Origin: Takakia lepidozioides
Taxonomy: Eukaryota > Streptophyta > Takakiopsida > Takakiales > Takakiaceae
Length of the DNA: 64,000 nucleotides
NCBI GenBank assembly: GCA_030704615.1
Contig: CM060731.1
Span: forward strand, 31,558,001-31,622,000
Direction of reading: 5' to 3'
The notes beneath the pieces are model-generated. The model did not search any database. It worked only from the letters and a program-made list of their open reading frames with translations, and was not told the origin of the DNA. The translations under genes and the position numbers were made by a program. The first letter of the stretch is position 1; each line of letters starts with the position of its first letter. Shown in pieces: positions 46,918 to 57,235 of the stretch.

Positions 46918-47248
46918 CTATCATCACATATGTGATGCATGCTAGGGCCACTATGAGCTGTGAGCTCCTGCGAACTAAGGTCACATGGAAAATGAACAAG
47001 GAGCTAGCCTAAACAAAACTATACACCCGATGCAAGAGGGATGAAAAAACCTAGGGAAGAAAACCGCACCCTGCAAGTTGGGTGGACGACAAAACATCCC
47101 ATAGGAAAAACCCCAATTGCTACAAATGGTGCAGAAAGCTGTCACGAAATTCAAAACTGCTCTAAAGTGGAAGAAACCAGGGCCTGATCACGAGCTGTCC
47201 GAGCTGTGGGGGTCAAAATCACTTGGCGGTTCTCAACATTTAAACATG
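46918..47248. other. unassigned, possibly the 3' end of Gypsy-3
   Basis: Lies behind the minus-strand integrase of Gypsy-3 and may include its 3' untranslated region. No LTR partner could be found in the window. Confidence 0.3.
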
Positions 47249-48830
47249 TTAGATAAAAAATGAGTGTACATAGAACAAGCAGAGAACATGAACAGGGCTA
47301 ACGAGGGAAGGAGTGGAAGAATGGTGAGGAAGCAATACATACTGCCTACAAGGAAGAATGTCAGAACTCAGGTAAGGTCCCTCAATCCGCCGTTTGGCCT
47401 TAGATACCTGCTTACCAGGCGGGAGCCTTACACACACAGACTGCCACACTTGAAAGACTCAGAATACACAACCCGCCGGTTATAATTCCTGGTTTGAGAA
47501 GCCTGGGCAAACACAATGTTAGACTTAGTTGTTTCACGAAAAACACGTCGTTTAGCATCCATGGAAAGCAAAAAGACTTCCCAATTTTCAGGCTCAGTTG
47601 CTGAGACCTACAGCCAGGAGATATGCAAAAGAGTTCGACATTTCCTACCATGCAAAAGTTCAAAAGGTGAGATCTTGGTACTGGCATGGTGTAACACCCA
47701 GGATCTACACAAACTAGAATAGAAGTACTTTTCAATTTTTTCCCAAAACAACTCGATGTCTTCCAGGCTTTCATTGCATGTTTATATACCCTTCACAATA
47801 TGATTATTTTAAAGGTTTGACTTGAGAGCCTCAAGTCAAAACTTCCTAAAGTCAACCTTCCTAGGTTTGACATATTCTCCACAATTTGACTTTATCAAAT
47901 ATTTGACCTACTCTCCATAATATAGTATCTTATAGGTTTGACTTGAGAGCTTCAAGTCAAACTTCCTTAAGTCAAGCTTTCCTAGTTATTTTGGAAACTT
48001 CTAGGGAACTTTCCTCCTCCATCTAGAACTTTCTAGATTCTACCTTGTTACACATGGATATAAATCCTATAGGCAAAGAGCAGAATAGGCACGACAATAT
48101 CTCATTCATCAATGAGAGTTCCATTCTTTTCTAGCATCTGACACATAGTTTTGTTAAATCGTTCTGTCAAACCATTGTATTGGGGATTGTAGGGAGCAAT
48201 AACGACATGCTTAGTGTTGAGATTAAACAAGACAATCTCCATAAGTTGGTTGCAGAACTCAGTACCTTGATCCGTGAGGATTTCAAGAGGGCAACCATGA
48301 CGAAGTATCACCTTATCAAAGAAGAACTGCACCACCTCATCATTATCCTTAACAACCAGAGGTTGGAGCTCAACCCATTTCGTTAGGTAATCCGTAGCAA
48401 CCGCAAGGTATGCATGGCCCTTGGACGTGGATTTAAGGGGTCCAACAAGATCTAAGCCCACCCTGGCAAATGGTTCAGTTATCGGGATAGGCCTACAAAG
48501 GTAATGGTGCTTCGGTCCTAGGTATGATGGTCTTGGCATGACATGGTACACACCTTGCAATGAAAGCTGAGACATCTTTAACTAAGCCTTTCCAGTGATA
48601 CTGCTCCTGCAGTCTTTTAACAGTTTTAGCAACCCCCAAATGGCCAGCATAAGTAGAAGCATGATACAATTCAGAGCAGGGACAGCGGACCTAGAAGATA
48701 CTTCCACAGCAGAGGTACCTTCCAAAGCACTGACTCTGAACAATCGCCCTTCACTTTCCCGGTGGCTAGGTAAGTGATAGTTGACTTGTCTCATGAGCAG
48801 CTTGGATATGCCACTAAGGTGGGTGCCCGT
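47249..48830 (-). pseudogene. Gypsy-3 integrase
   Basis: Minus strand. The H2C2 region is readable at 48672-48533 (ELYHASTYAGHLGVAKTVKR and ARCVPCHAKTII). The core at 48575-48102 has FARVGLDLVGPLKSTSKGHA (D), EILTDQGTEFCNQL (D), and PYNPQYNGLTERFNKTMCQM (E). After an insert of about 300 bp the C-terminal part continues at 47774 with STKISPFELLHGRK-like frames, FRETTKSNIVFAQASQTRNY and GPYLSS. Frame changes at about 48575 and within the C-terminal part. Confidence 0.82.
47790..48100. repeat. AT-rich insert with palindromes inside the integrase
   Basis: Splits the Gypsy-3 integrase. It carries two copies, about 122 bp apart (near 47815 and 47937), of ggtttgacttgagag-cctcaagtcaaa, itself a palindrome (TTGACTTGAG/CTCAAGTCAA). 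Could be a solo LTR or a MITE-like element; ends not defined. Confidence 0.5.
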
Positions 48831-48924
48831 TTTGCACCTGTGGAGTAGAGCATTGTACAATGGATCATCCATGCCTACATCACTCATGGCCACACAGCAG
48901 TAGATTAGTGCAGGGGAGAAGGAA

Positions 48925-49480
48925 GTGTCCGCCCCCGTTGTCTTGAGGTTCAAGCCCCACCTGCACAACCTCCTACGCCTAGGGTAGACCAGATTGGTAT
49001 GGACTTCATGTGTGGAGCCGCACTTGCAGGGCCATTGCATGTATTGGACTCTGCTGCTGCTGTCACTCGAGCAGCAACGCGTGCTCCCGAGCCAAGAGGA
49101 GCGGATGTGGATTTTGATCCACAAAGGGGGGAAGCAAGTTGTCAGACAAGGCTTCCACAGTCCTTTACATTGGCTGAGACAGTGCCACCTACGCCATCAA
49201 TGGCACCCGCTCGCCCAAGTGTGTCAGAGATAAAGCCACGGATACCATTGGGGAGAGTTGGTGTGGCTCGGGAAATGCCAGTGGGTGGTGTTGTAAAACA
49301 AGGTGTAGCCAGTACATTATTGGGGGCGGCTACGGCTGTTTGCCAAGCTCCATTGTTTTCTGCAATGACCATTGCAATGCCAGGGATTCGGCCAGCTGCT
49401 GTATTCAGACTAGCAGTTAGACTCTATGAGAGTGGTGATGCATCGGCACTATCTGCGGGGATAGCGGATAATGTGTAGTG
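48925..49480 (+). pseudogene. Gypsy-2 gag remnant
   Basis: Ala/Pro/Arg-rich frame (PTPSMAPARPSVSEIKPRIP, RVGVAREMPVGGVVKQGVAS) that runs in the same frame into the protease after a TAG at 49476-49478. No capsid or zinc knuckle motif is seen; the 5' part is missing. Confidence 0.5.
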
Positions 49481-49481
49481 C

Positions 49482-50381
49482 ATGGATGCCCTGGACTCAA
49501 AGGTGAAGACAGCCATAGCTGCACCATGGCAAGCGGCAGCTGCAAGGTTGCAGGAGTTGCCAGCTAGACCAGCCATTGAGTGTAGTATGGTGACTCCTGG
49601 GGTAGTCCTGGTGGACAATCAGGATGGTGTGTTTCAGTTGGGTGGCCCAGCCGGGAAGAGGTATAAGCCATTGCGGGTCTTGTTGGACTCGGGAGCACAG
49701 CCATTGATGTTGGGAAGAGCAGTAATTGCAGGCTTGGGCCTTACAGAGGCGGATTTGGAGCTTTGCCCTTTCCAAATTCAGAGATCTTTGGGCGGTTCAG
49801 AGAAGGCACAAGGGATTACACGCCATGAGCTCTTCATTTGATTGCAGCCGGATCATCCTACGGACGGCTCAGTCATGAGAGCTAAAGCCATTGTTACGGA
49901 CGCGATGTCTTATGATGTGCTTGTTGGTGGGGCGGTGTTATACCCCATGGGATTCACTCTAGATTTTTGGGAGGAAACGGCAGCCTACAGGCCGGAATGG
50001 CAGTCAGGAGATGGCCGACGTGCACTGCTCCCAGTGCGGTTTATTGGGAATGTAGCGGTGGATCCTATGAACATGATGCCCACATTGGCTACATTCTCAG
50101 GGGTGGTGGCTTGGGGTGATGAGCTCTTGGAGGGCAATAGCCATGCAGATGATAGGCCATCACCTGATGAGGACAAACAATTGGCATACAAGGCTGATTT
50201 GCTTCCTCATGTGTCTGTGCATAGTCCAATGTGGGGTACGGTTGGGAATTTGCATCGAGTAGTAGGCGAGTGTGTGCACCAAGCATGGCATGAGGCCTTT
50301 CCATTGGTGAGTGAGGGGAGTTCAGTGACATCACCTGGACCTCCTGAGTTAGCTTCTTTGGACACAGTGCCCATTGCCTGA
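49482..50381 (+). pseudogene. Gypsy-2 aspartic protease
   Basis: Active-site stretch YKPLRVLLDSGAQPLMLGRA (D-S-G-A) at about residues 65-85 of the frame. After an in-frame TGA (49839-49841) the same frame continues AKAIVTDAMSYDVLVGGAVL with YPMGF, the retropepsin C-terminal end. It then leads, through a spacer of about 110 residues and a TGA at 50379-50381, into the methyltransferase in the same frame. So protease and methyltransferase were one polyprotein. Confidence 0.8.
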
Positions 50382-51583
50382 CAACCACCCGACTCAGGGA
50401 TTTGTTTGCTAGACTTGTTTGGAGGCATGAGCACTGGGCTTGCAGGAGTATTGCAAGTAGGGATTAAAATACGCAAGTACTTGTATGTGGAGAAGGATGA
50501 GATAGCTCGACATATTTCTATGCGCCACATCGCCTTGCTCACACACCAGTATCCTGAGTTGTTGCTTCTCTCAGCAATTCAAGGGTATCAAAATGCCTTG
50601 CCAGTAGACATTACCTTGCTGGGGGCGGATGATTTGGACCGGCATGGTTCCATTGACTTGGTGATAGCTAGATGGCCTTGCCAAGGACATTCTCCCGCAG
50701 GTCATGGGAATGGCTCGCATGATGCACGATCGCATTTGTTTTGGGAAATGTTGCGAGTATTGCGTGACTTGCAGGTGAGGCAAGTGCAACCTCCAGCTTA
50801 CATCCTGAAGAATGTGCCTCTCATGGGGGATTCTCGGGCCAGGGTTATGGCCATTGTGCATCAGATCCGGTCATGGATTGGACCAGCTGTATTGTTGGAT
50901 ACAGCTGGAGTGGGTTCAGGGCATATAGGCCTAGATTATGGTGGATCAATCTTGCACCACCAGAGTTGCTCAAGAGAGCCTATGATTCCATTCAACGGCC
51001 ACCCAACCTCACGGTTGAGGGCATTTTGGACCAAGGGAGGCAACCACAGAGAGTGCGACATGATGATCGTCCTCCTTTGGCGGTGGTCAATCAAGTGGGG
51101 CAACCATGTGCAGCCTTGCCTACGCTCATGAGCTTTCCCTCGTCTCATGCTTTTTGAGACAATGGTCCTGGGTTGATTTGGGACAGTGTGCTATAGTAAT
51201 TGGTGGAGCCCAATGTGGATGAGCGAGAGCGGGCAATGGGATTTGCTACGGGCACTACAGCTGTGCGAGCTCTATCGGAGGCATCACGACATCGGGTGTT
51301 GGGTCAGGCAATGGATCTCAATTGCTTGACATGGGTCATTGGCTTGTGTATGGCTGAGCAACAGAGATTGAAAGCATTGGTGGCTACTTCCGCTCTCCCA
51401 TTGGATATTGCACCCTCTCTACTAGCCGGGACGGTGGAGGCAGTGAGTGGGGGCGAGCACAGGATCATAGGATGCAAACACCCATGGCAGATGTGGGATG
51501 AGATGCGCAAAGAGAGAATCATTGGATCTCTCAAGCAGCAGTATAAGGAATGGGGAGGATCAGTTGGAGGCCAAGGTGGCTAA
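50382..51583 (+). pseudogene. Dnmt3-like cytosine-5 DNA methyltransferase domain inside a retrotransposon
   Basis: In order: motif I CLLDLFGGMSTGLAGVLQVG (SAM binding), IYVEKDE-like YLYVEKDEIARHIS, motif IV IDLVIARWPCQGHSPAGHG with the catalytic Cys of PCQ, SHLFWEMLRVLRDLQ, motif VI YILKNVPLMGDS (normally ENV; here K replaces the catalytic-loop E), then, after a one-base deletion near 50916, motif VIII AYRPRLWWINLAPPELL, motif IX VEPNVDERERAMGF, and motif X HRVLGQAMDLNCLTWVIGL. Length and the absence of a long target-recognition domain between VIII and IX suit the Dnmt3/DRM branch. Known role: transfer of a methyl group from S-adenosylmethionine to cytosine C5. Stops at 51155, 51194 and 51197. 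This copy is dead, but an active ancestor is implied. Confidence 0.9.
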
Positions 51584-53477
51584 GGTTTTTGAAGAGGCTG
51601 AAGATGTTTCTTCCCCAGAGGATGTTCTCAAGGTGGCTATGGCGGAGCAAGTGGAGGCTACGTCACAGTCAGGATGGGCGGACAAGGCCCAAGAGGTTGC
51701 TATCTAGCAACCAAAGGATGTTTGTCCAGTGAATTTTTACTAAGCCAATGAGCATAGTGTAACTCATTGGCTCAATAGGCACATTGATTGTCCTACCTCC
51801 AAGCCTGGTGTACCCAAGGTTGCAGTCACTGAGGACAATTGGGAACCAGATGTTGGACCTACAGTCACCGGAGGAGAGAAACGGAGGATCCAGCGATTTC
51901 TAAGGGCTTATAGAAATTGCTTTGCCTTCAGTTTGAAGGATTTGGGGAGTTTGAAGGGTCAGGAGATTCGTATTGATTTGGCAAGTGACACGCCAATCTT
52001 TTGAAGGCCCTACAGGTATAGTGATATGGAAAGGTCTTTGATCCAGTCACGGACTATGGAGTTGTTCGAAGCTGGATTGGTGGAGTTGTAAGGCGGGGAG
52101 TATGCCTCGGCAATGGTGATGCCAGCTAAGAGAGATACCTATGGCAATTGGACAGAAAGAAGGATGTGTGGGGACTATCATCCTGTGAACCGTCAAACTA
52201 AGTCCAATAGATATGCCATGCCAACTCCAGAGGAGATCTTTGATGCCATTGGGCAGGCAAAGGTGTTTAACACATTGGACTTGCGATCCGGTTACCACCA
52301 GTTGCCAATCAAAGAGGCTGACAAGAAAAAGACGACATTCTGGGGGATTGACCAACATGGGAAAGATTGCTTGTACCAATGGCGGTTCCTACCGTTTGGG
52401 TTGAAGAATGCTCCTGCAAAGTTTCAGAGGGTCATGGATAGGATTCTTGCGGGGCTAGACTTCGCCCGGTGCTACATTGATGACATCATCATCTTTAGTG
52501 CTACGATTGAGGAGCACGAGAGACACCTTCAGATGGTGTTTGAGCGCTTGAGAGCGCATGGGTTGAAATTGCACCCTGGGAAGTGCAAGTTCTTCCATAA
52601 CCAGATTGAGTATCTGGGCCACATGATATACCCTGGAGGATTGGGTGTTCAAAAGACGAAGGTGGAGGCCATTGCACGCATTCCACGCCCCATCGATGTT
52701 AGCAGAGTTTGTGCTTTCATGGGGTTGGCAAACTACTATCGACAGTTTGTCAAGGGATTTAGCAGCATTGCAAAGGCTCTTACCAAGTTGACCAAGGTGG
52801 GTCAGGAGTGGCAGTGGGAGGAGGAGCAGGAGGAAGCCTTTGAGGAACTCAAAGTTCGATTGACTTCCGCGCCTATTCTGAGGCGGCCTATTCAGGGGCG
52901 GTCTTTCCAGCTACATACGGATTGGAGTATGCTGGGGATTGGAGCAGTGCTCACACAGGTGGATGATGAGGGAAGAGAGTTCGTAGTGGCATATGCTAGC
53001 CGCTCGAACAATGATGCCGAGGCGAAGTATAGTTCTTATGAAAGGGATTGTCTAGCTGCAGTATGGGCAGTGGCACATTTTAGATGCTACCTCTATGACA
53101 ATCTCTTCACTCTTGTCACGGATCACCAACCATTGAGGTGGTTGATAGAGACAGACAAGCTTACAGGGAAGCTTGCATGTGGGGCACTTATGCTTCAAGA
53201 GTACGACTTCCAGGTGGTGCATCGAGCCGGAATGGTCAACCGTGATGCAGATGGATTGAGTCGCAATCCATGCACAAGTGAGCTTGATGATACAGGAGCT
53301 CGTTGGCATGGTGAGATGGACGAGGAGATGGTGCCAGGATGGCACACATCTGCCTTTTTATGCATTCTAGCAATGGGAGCTCAAGCTGGTCCATCCCATG
53401 TGATTGGTCATATAGATCCAAGAGGTTCAAGTGGGAGGGGACTCACGTACTCCGAGTATGGGAGGATGGACGAGTGA
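51584..53477 (+). pseudogene. Gypsy-2 reverse transcriptase and RNase H
   Basis: A linker (51584-51850), then EKRRIQRFLRAYRNCFAFSL and, with stops at about 52000 and 52090, PYRYSDMERSLIQSRTMELF. From 52113 one long open frame: CGDYHPVNRQTKSNRYAMPT, FNTLDLRSGYHQLPIKEADK, FLPFGLKNAPAKFQRVMD, catalytic CYIDDIIIFS, GLKLHPGKCKFF, then RNase H with LHTDWSMLGIGAVL (D), YSSYERDCLAAVWAVAHFR (E) and LVTDHQPLRWLIE (D), HRAGMVNRDADGLSR. The pol core is well conserved and places the element in Ty3/gypsy. Confidence 0.92.
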
Positions 53478-54518
53478 GGATTGTGCCTCATCCAACACAA
53501 CGAGCGCGATTGGTACGCCATGCCCATGAGGAGTTGAGACATTTTGGGGTGCGGCGCACTCATAGTTTGCTGCAAGGATAGTATTGGTGGCGGGGCATGC
53601 ACACGGATGTGCAATAGTTAGTGGCAAGGTGCATGGTGTGTGATAGAGTGCGGGCTTCTTTCAATGCACCTACTCCACAATTGCATCCTTTACCCTTTAT
53701 GGGTTTGGGCTATCGTTGGAGTCTTGACTTCGCAGGCCCATTGCCACTGACGATTCGCCATAACAAGTATGTGCTGGTGATGGTGGAACATTTCTCTAAA
53801 TGGATTGAACTGGTGGCATTGCCTGACAAGGCAAGTGAGGGGGCTGCATATGCATTCTTAGATCGAGTGCTTAGCCAATTTGGTGCTCCAGCCGAGGTAC
53901 TCACGGACCAGGGGAGAGAGTTCTTGGGGGAGTTTCAGGCTTTGTGTGAGCATGCCTTGATAGATCACCGCACTACTTCTCAGGATCATCCCGAGGCTGA
54001 TGGCTTGGCCGAGAGCAGTCAAGCGAGGCTTGCGCAAGTATGGCTTGCAGAAGGGACACTTGGGAGATTGGGACCTTCAGCTACCTTGGTTGGCCATGGG
54101 TTATAGGTTTAGCAAGCAAGCATCACTTGCCTCATTCTCGCCTTATTTCTTTCTCTTTGGCCGAGAGCCAGATTTGCCTGCGTCTATTCGCTGGGAGACT
54201 GCAGTAGTCCTCAACCTTGATGATCCGGATGTGTTGACACAAGCATGTGCCCAACGGGCAGAGTTGTTCAAGAGAGTCATGCCTATGGCTTTTGAGAACC
54301 TTGCTATTGCCCAACACCGAGACACATTGAGGTACGCCACTATACGTGGAGGGGGATATCGGCCAGGTGTTCGGCGTTTCCATCCTGGGGACTATATGTA
54401 TCTGCAGCAGACAGCGCCTACGACCTTGGATGTCACAGTAGGTCGTGTGATTCTAAGGGTCCGGGAGGTGTTGCCTTCAGGAGTGTTGATTTTGGAGGGT
54501 CGAGATGACATGGTATGA
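53478..54518 (+). pseudogene. Gypsy-2 integrase
   Basis: Zinc region: RLVRHAHEELRHFGVRRTHS and RCMVCDRVRA, interrupted by TAG codons at about 53579 and 53615. Core: RWSLDFAGPLPL (D), VLTDQGREFLGEF (D), DHPEADGLAE (E); a frameshift at about 54010 continues in AVKRGLRKYGLQKGHLGDWD and YFFLFGREPDLPASI. C-terminal part: RRFHPGDYMYLQ and VREVLPSGVLILEGRDDMV, then TGA before the PHD part. Confidence 0.88.
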
Positions 54519-54752
54519 AAGGACCATGTGCACAATTGTGCGCCATGTCACCTTCCGCATGTGGATGGGAGGATAGATCCCAACTTTGCAGTGGTACCTG
54601 CAGGGTTGCGTTGCATGCTATGTGGGCATGCTGGTGGTGCCGCGACCATGTTGGTGTGTGACAACTCAAGGGGGTGGCACATGGGATGCTTGACACCGCC
54701 ACTTGAGGAGGTTCCTAGTGGAGAATGGTTGTGTCCACGATGCCTTGGATAG
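54519..54752 (+). pseudogene. PHD finger at the C-terminus of the Gypsy-2 integrase
   Basis: Same frame as the integrase after one TGA (54516-54518). At 54612-54743: CMLCGHAGG, MLVCDN-SRGWHMGCL, PPLEEVPSGEWLCPRC. This is the PHD pattern with Trp two residues before the last pair of Cys. Six Cys and one His ligand are present; the usual fourth ligand (CDNCSRGWH in relatives) is missing through loss of one codon. Known PHD role: reading of histone H3 tails, often K4 state. It ends in TAG at 54750. Likely a targeting module, analogous to integrase chromodomains of chromoviruses (inference). Confidence 0.88.
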
Positions 54753-55002
54753 AGGTAATGGGGCATGACAGTGGTGAGGTTGACAAGTGATCCAAGGTCT
54801 AGCTAACGGGAGTTCGATGCCATGGACACCCAATTGAAGCCATGGATTGCAGGAAGGCGAGTAACAATGGGGGTATTTTTGCACCCGGCCTCTTGATCTA
54901 TTGACTTCAGATAGTAGGACTTGGGCGATTGATGACCAAGCGATGATCTTATTGAGATGGATACTTGTCGGCTATCCGGTGTTAGAGGGACCTAATCACT
55001 AG

Positions 55003-55015
55003 CTAGGGGGGCGAT
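55003..55015 (+). other. Gypsy-2 polypurine tract
   Basis: aggggggcgat directly before TGTGGCATGG of the 3' LTR. Confidence 0.6.
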
Positions 55016-55524
55016 TGTGGCATGGCTTTCTAGGACTGTATGCTTAGAATGTGTGGTGGATAGCAATGTATGTTGTGGCACGATGCTTAGGTGCACGACA
55101 GCTGTCATGGTTTTAGTCATGGTTAACTAGAATTACCTACTTCTAGTTAACTAGGACATTTTGGATATTTATATTTGTATTTTGTGTGTTGGGACTTCAT
55201 TTGGTCTCATATGCCAAATGAGGTATCAAGCCTCACTTGGGACATGGGAAAGGGGTTTTCCCCTTGTGAGTGTTGAGGAGGGCTCATCTTCTTGTAGTTG
55301 AGCCTCCATGAGCTTCTCTCACCTCCATAGCTCTAGGTATTGAGAGGGAGTGTGTTGAGGGATTTGTAGGGTGGAATCCCTTAGCAAGGGTGCCCTTGGC
55401 TTGACTTAGTTTATATGATAGAGTGGATTTCACTTGGAAGGACTAGGGCTTGTTCTTCATGTGATTGCTTCATGCTTTGAGAGCTTTCATGTCTTCTACT
55501 TCTCTTATTTCTCATCTCTTATCA
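55016..55524 (+). repeat. Gypsy-2 3' LTR
   Basis: 509 bp from TGTGGCATGGCTTTC to ...ctcttatca, bounded by the polypurine tract on one side and by a second LTR start on the other. Confidence 0.7.
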
Positions 55525-55525
55525 T

Positions 55526-55614
55526 TGTGGCATAGCTTTCTAGGACTGTATGCTTAGAATGTGTGGTGGACAGCGATGTATGTTGTGGCACGATGCTTAG
55601 GTGCACGACAGCTT
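55526..55614 (+). repeat. second, truncated Gypsy-2 LTR copy
   Basis: Repeats the first about 90 bp of the 3' LTR (TGTGGCATAGC...cgacagct) one base after it ends, then turns into Gypsy-3 RNase H. Confidence 0.85.
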
Positions 55615-57235
55615 TCAAAGATAAATGATCAGTTTCAATAGTAAAATGACAACCATGCAAGTATTGCCTAAAATATTTGACCCCAAAGATAACTGCAAGT
55701 CCTTCCTTGTCAGTGATAGAGTAGTTACGCTCATGTTTATCAAGGCGGCGGGAAGCGTAGGCAATGGCATGCTCCTTGCTATTCTGAATCTGGCTCAACA
55801 CTGCACAGATGGCTAAATCACTGGCATCAGTTTGCAAGAGGAATGGCAAGGTGAAATCAGGATAAGCAAGCACAGGAGCAGAGGTTAATGCAATTTTGAG
55901 TTCTCAAAAGTAGAAGTCTCTATAGTTCCCCATATAAAATGAGCATCCTTGGATAATAGCCTAGTGAGTGGAGCAGTAATCTTAACAAACTGAAAAATGA
56001 AGCGACGATAGTAAGAGCCTAAGCCTAAGAAGGCTTTGACACATGTTTTGTCCCTAGGAGTAGGATAGTTCCACACAGCATGGATCATACTTGGGTCAGG
56101 ACTGATGCTAGCAGCAGAAAGTAGATGGCCTAGGAAATGGAGCTGCTCCATACAAAAATCACATTTCTTGGCTTTAACTTTAATCCCGGCTGCACGAAGC
56201 CTGCACACAACCCTCGGTAAATCCAGCAGATGTACATCAAATGTGGTAGAATAAATATTGATGTCATCAATGTAAATTAAAGCACACTCCCAATGAAGGT
56301 TGCCTAGAACAATGTCCATAAGACGCTAAAATGTGGCAACACTTGGCATTACACAGGCCAAAAGGCATGGTTTCAAATTGGAAGAGGCCCATTCTGCAGG
56401 TGAAGGTAGTTTTCTCTCTAGCAGCAGCAGTTAAAGGAACTTGCCAGAATCCGGAGGCTAAATCCAATGAAGAGAAGATAGTGGCCCCATTAAGCTGGTC
56501 TAACGTTTCGTTAATGCGTGACAAAGGGTAGACATCTTTCTTTGTGATGGCGTTCAAACGCCAAAAGTCCACACAAAAATGGGTTGAACCATCCTTCTTA
56601 CCCACCAAGACGATGGGACTGGCCCAAGGAGATATGGAGGGGGTGATGACATCAACATCAAGCATCTTGGTAATTTTTTTGTGAATGACCTTACGCTCAC
56701 AAACACTCTCCCTATAAGCATGTTGTTTGATAGGCTTACCACCGTGACGATGTCATGATCAAGAAGGGTGGTGCGGCCTAAGTCATGGGGCCCCTTACTA
56801 AAGATGTCGAGATTGTCACGGAGAAACACATGCAACGAATCTGCGGAGGAGTAAGGTGATCACCCACTTTGATGTCCTTTAAGACCTGCTGGAAATGCTG
56901 CTCTTGCTCAGGAGTGAGCGTTCCACTGTCAGTGGAGCTGGAGTGTGAGGCAAACATTTGGAGTTGGTCTATAGGAGAATCCATCAGTCCAATATCATGA
57001 AGACTGAGGCCATTCTGAGCAGAGGCCAACTCAGACAAGGGAGAAGCAGTGAGCCTAGCGAGGACCTGACCTTTGCGAATACTGATGCTAATACGTTTTG
57101 GGTTAGCAACCAGTAATCTGACCTCACCCTTAAATCCCCTGTCAAGAACCCCAGAAGCAATTAGACAGTGTTTTTGTAGGGTAAGTTTTTTCCAACCTTC
57201 TATCTCAAGGAAATGAATTATGGTGACAGTGTTTC
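55615..57235 (-). pseudogene. Gypsy-3 dUTPase end, reverse transcriptase and RNase H
   Basis: Minus strand, 57235 to 55615. First SGVLDRGFKGEVRLLVANPK and RKGQVLARL, dUTPase-like motifs 3 and 5. Then a spacer with EQEQHFQQVLKDIK, and RT: TPSISPWASPIVLVGKKDGS, CVDFWRLNAITKKDVYPLS, FSSLDLASGFWQVPL, MPFGLCNA, frameshift near 56330, LIYIDDINIYS (YIDD), KKCDFCMEQLHFLGH, AFLGLGSYYRRF; RNase H LLQTDASDLAICAVLSQ, YASRRLDKHERNYSITDKE, IETDHLSLKA, where the Gypsy-2 LTR piece begins. Confidence 0.85.

Larger units (their letters stand above)
48925..55524 (+). mobile_element. Gypsy-2: Ty3/gypsy retrotransposon encoding a DNA methyltransferase and a PHD finger
   Basis: Order: gag remnant, protease, Dnmt3-like C5-methyltransferase, RT, RNase H, integrase, PHD finger, PPT, 3' LTR. 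No 5' LTR or intact gag is present, so the 5' end is truncated. It splits Gypsy-3 between RNase H and integrase. Several in-frame stops and frameshifts show a dead copy. Confidence 0.88.
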
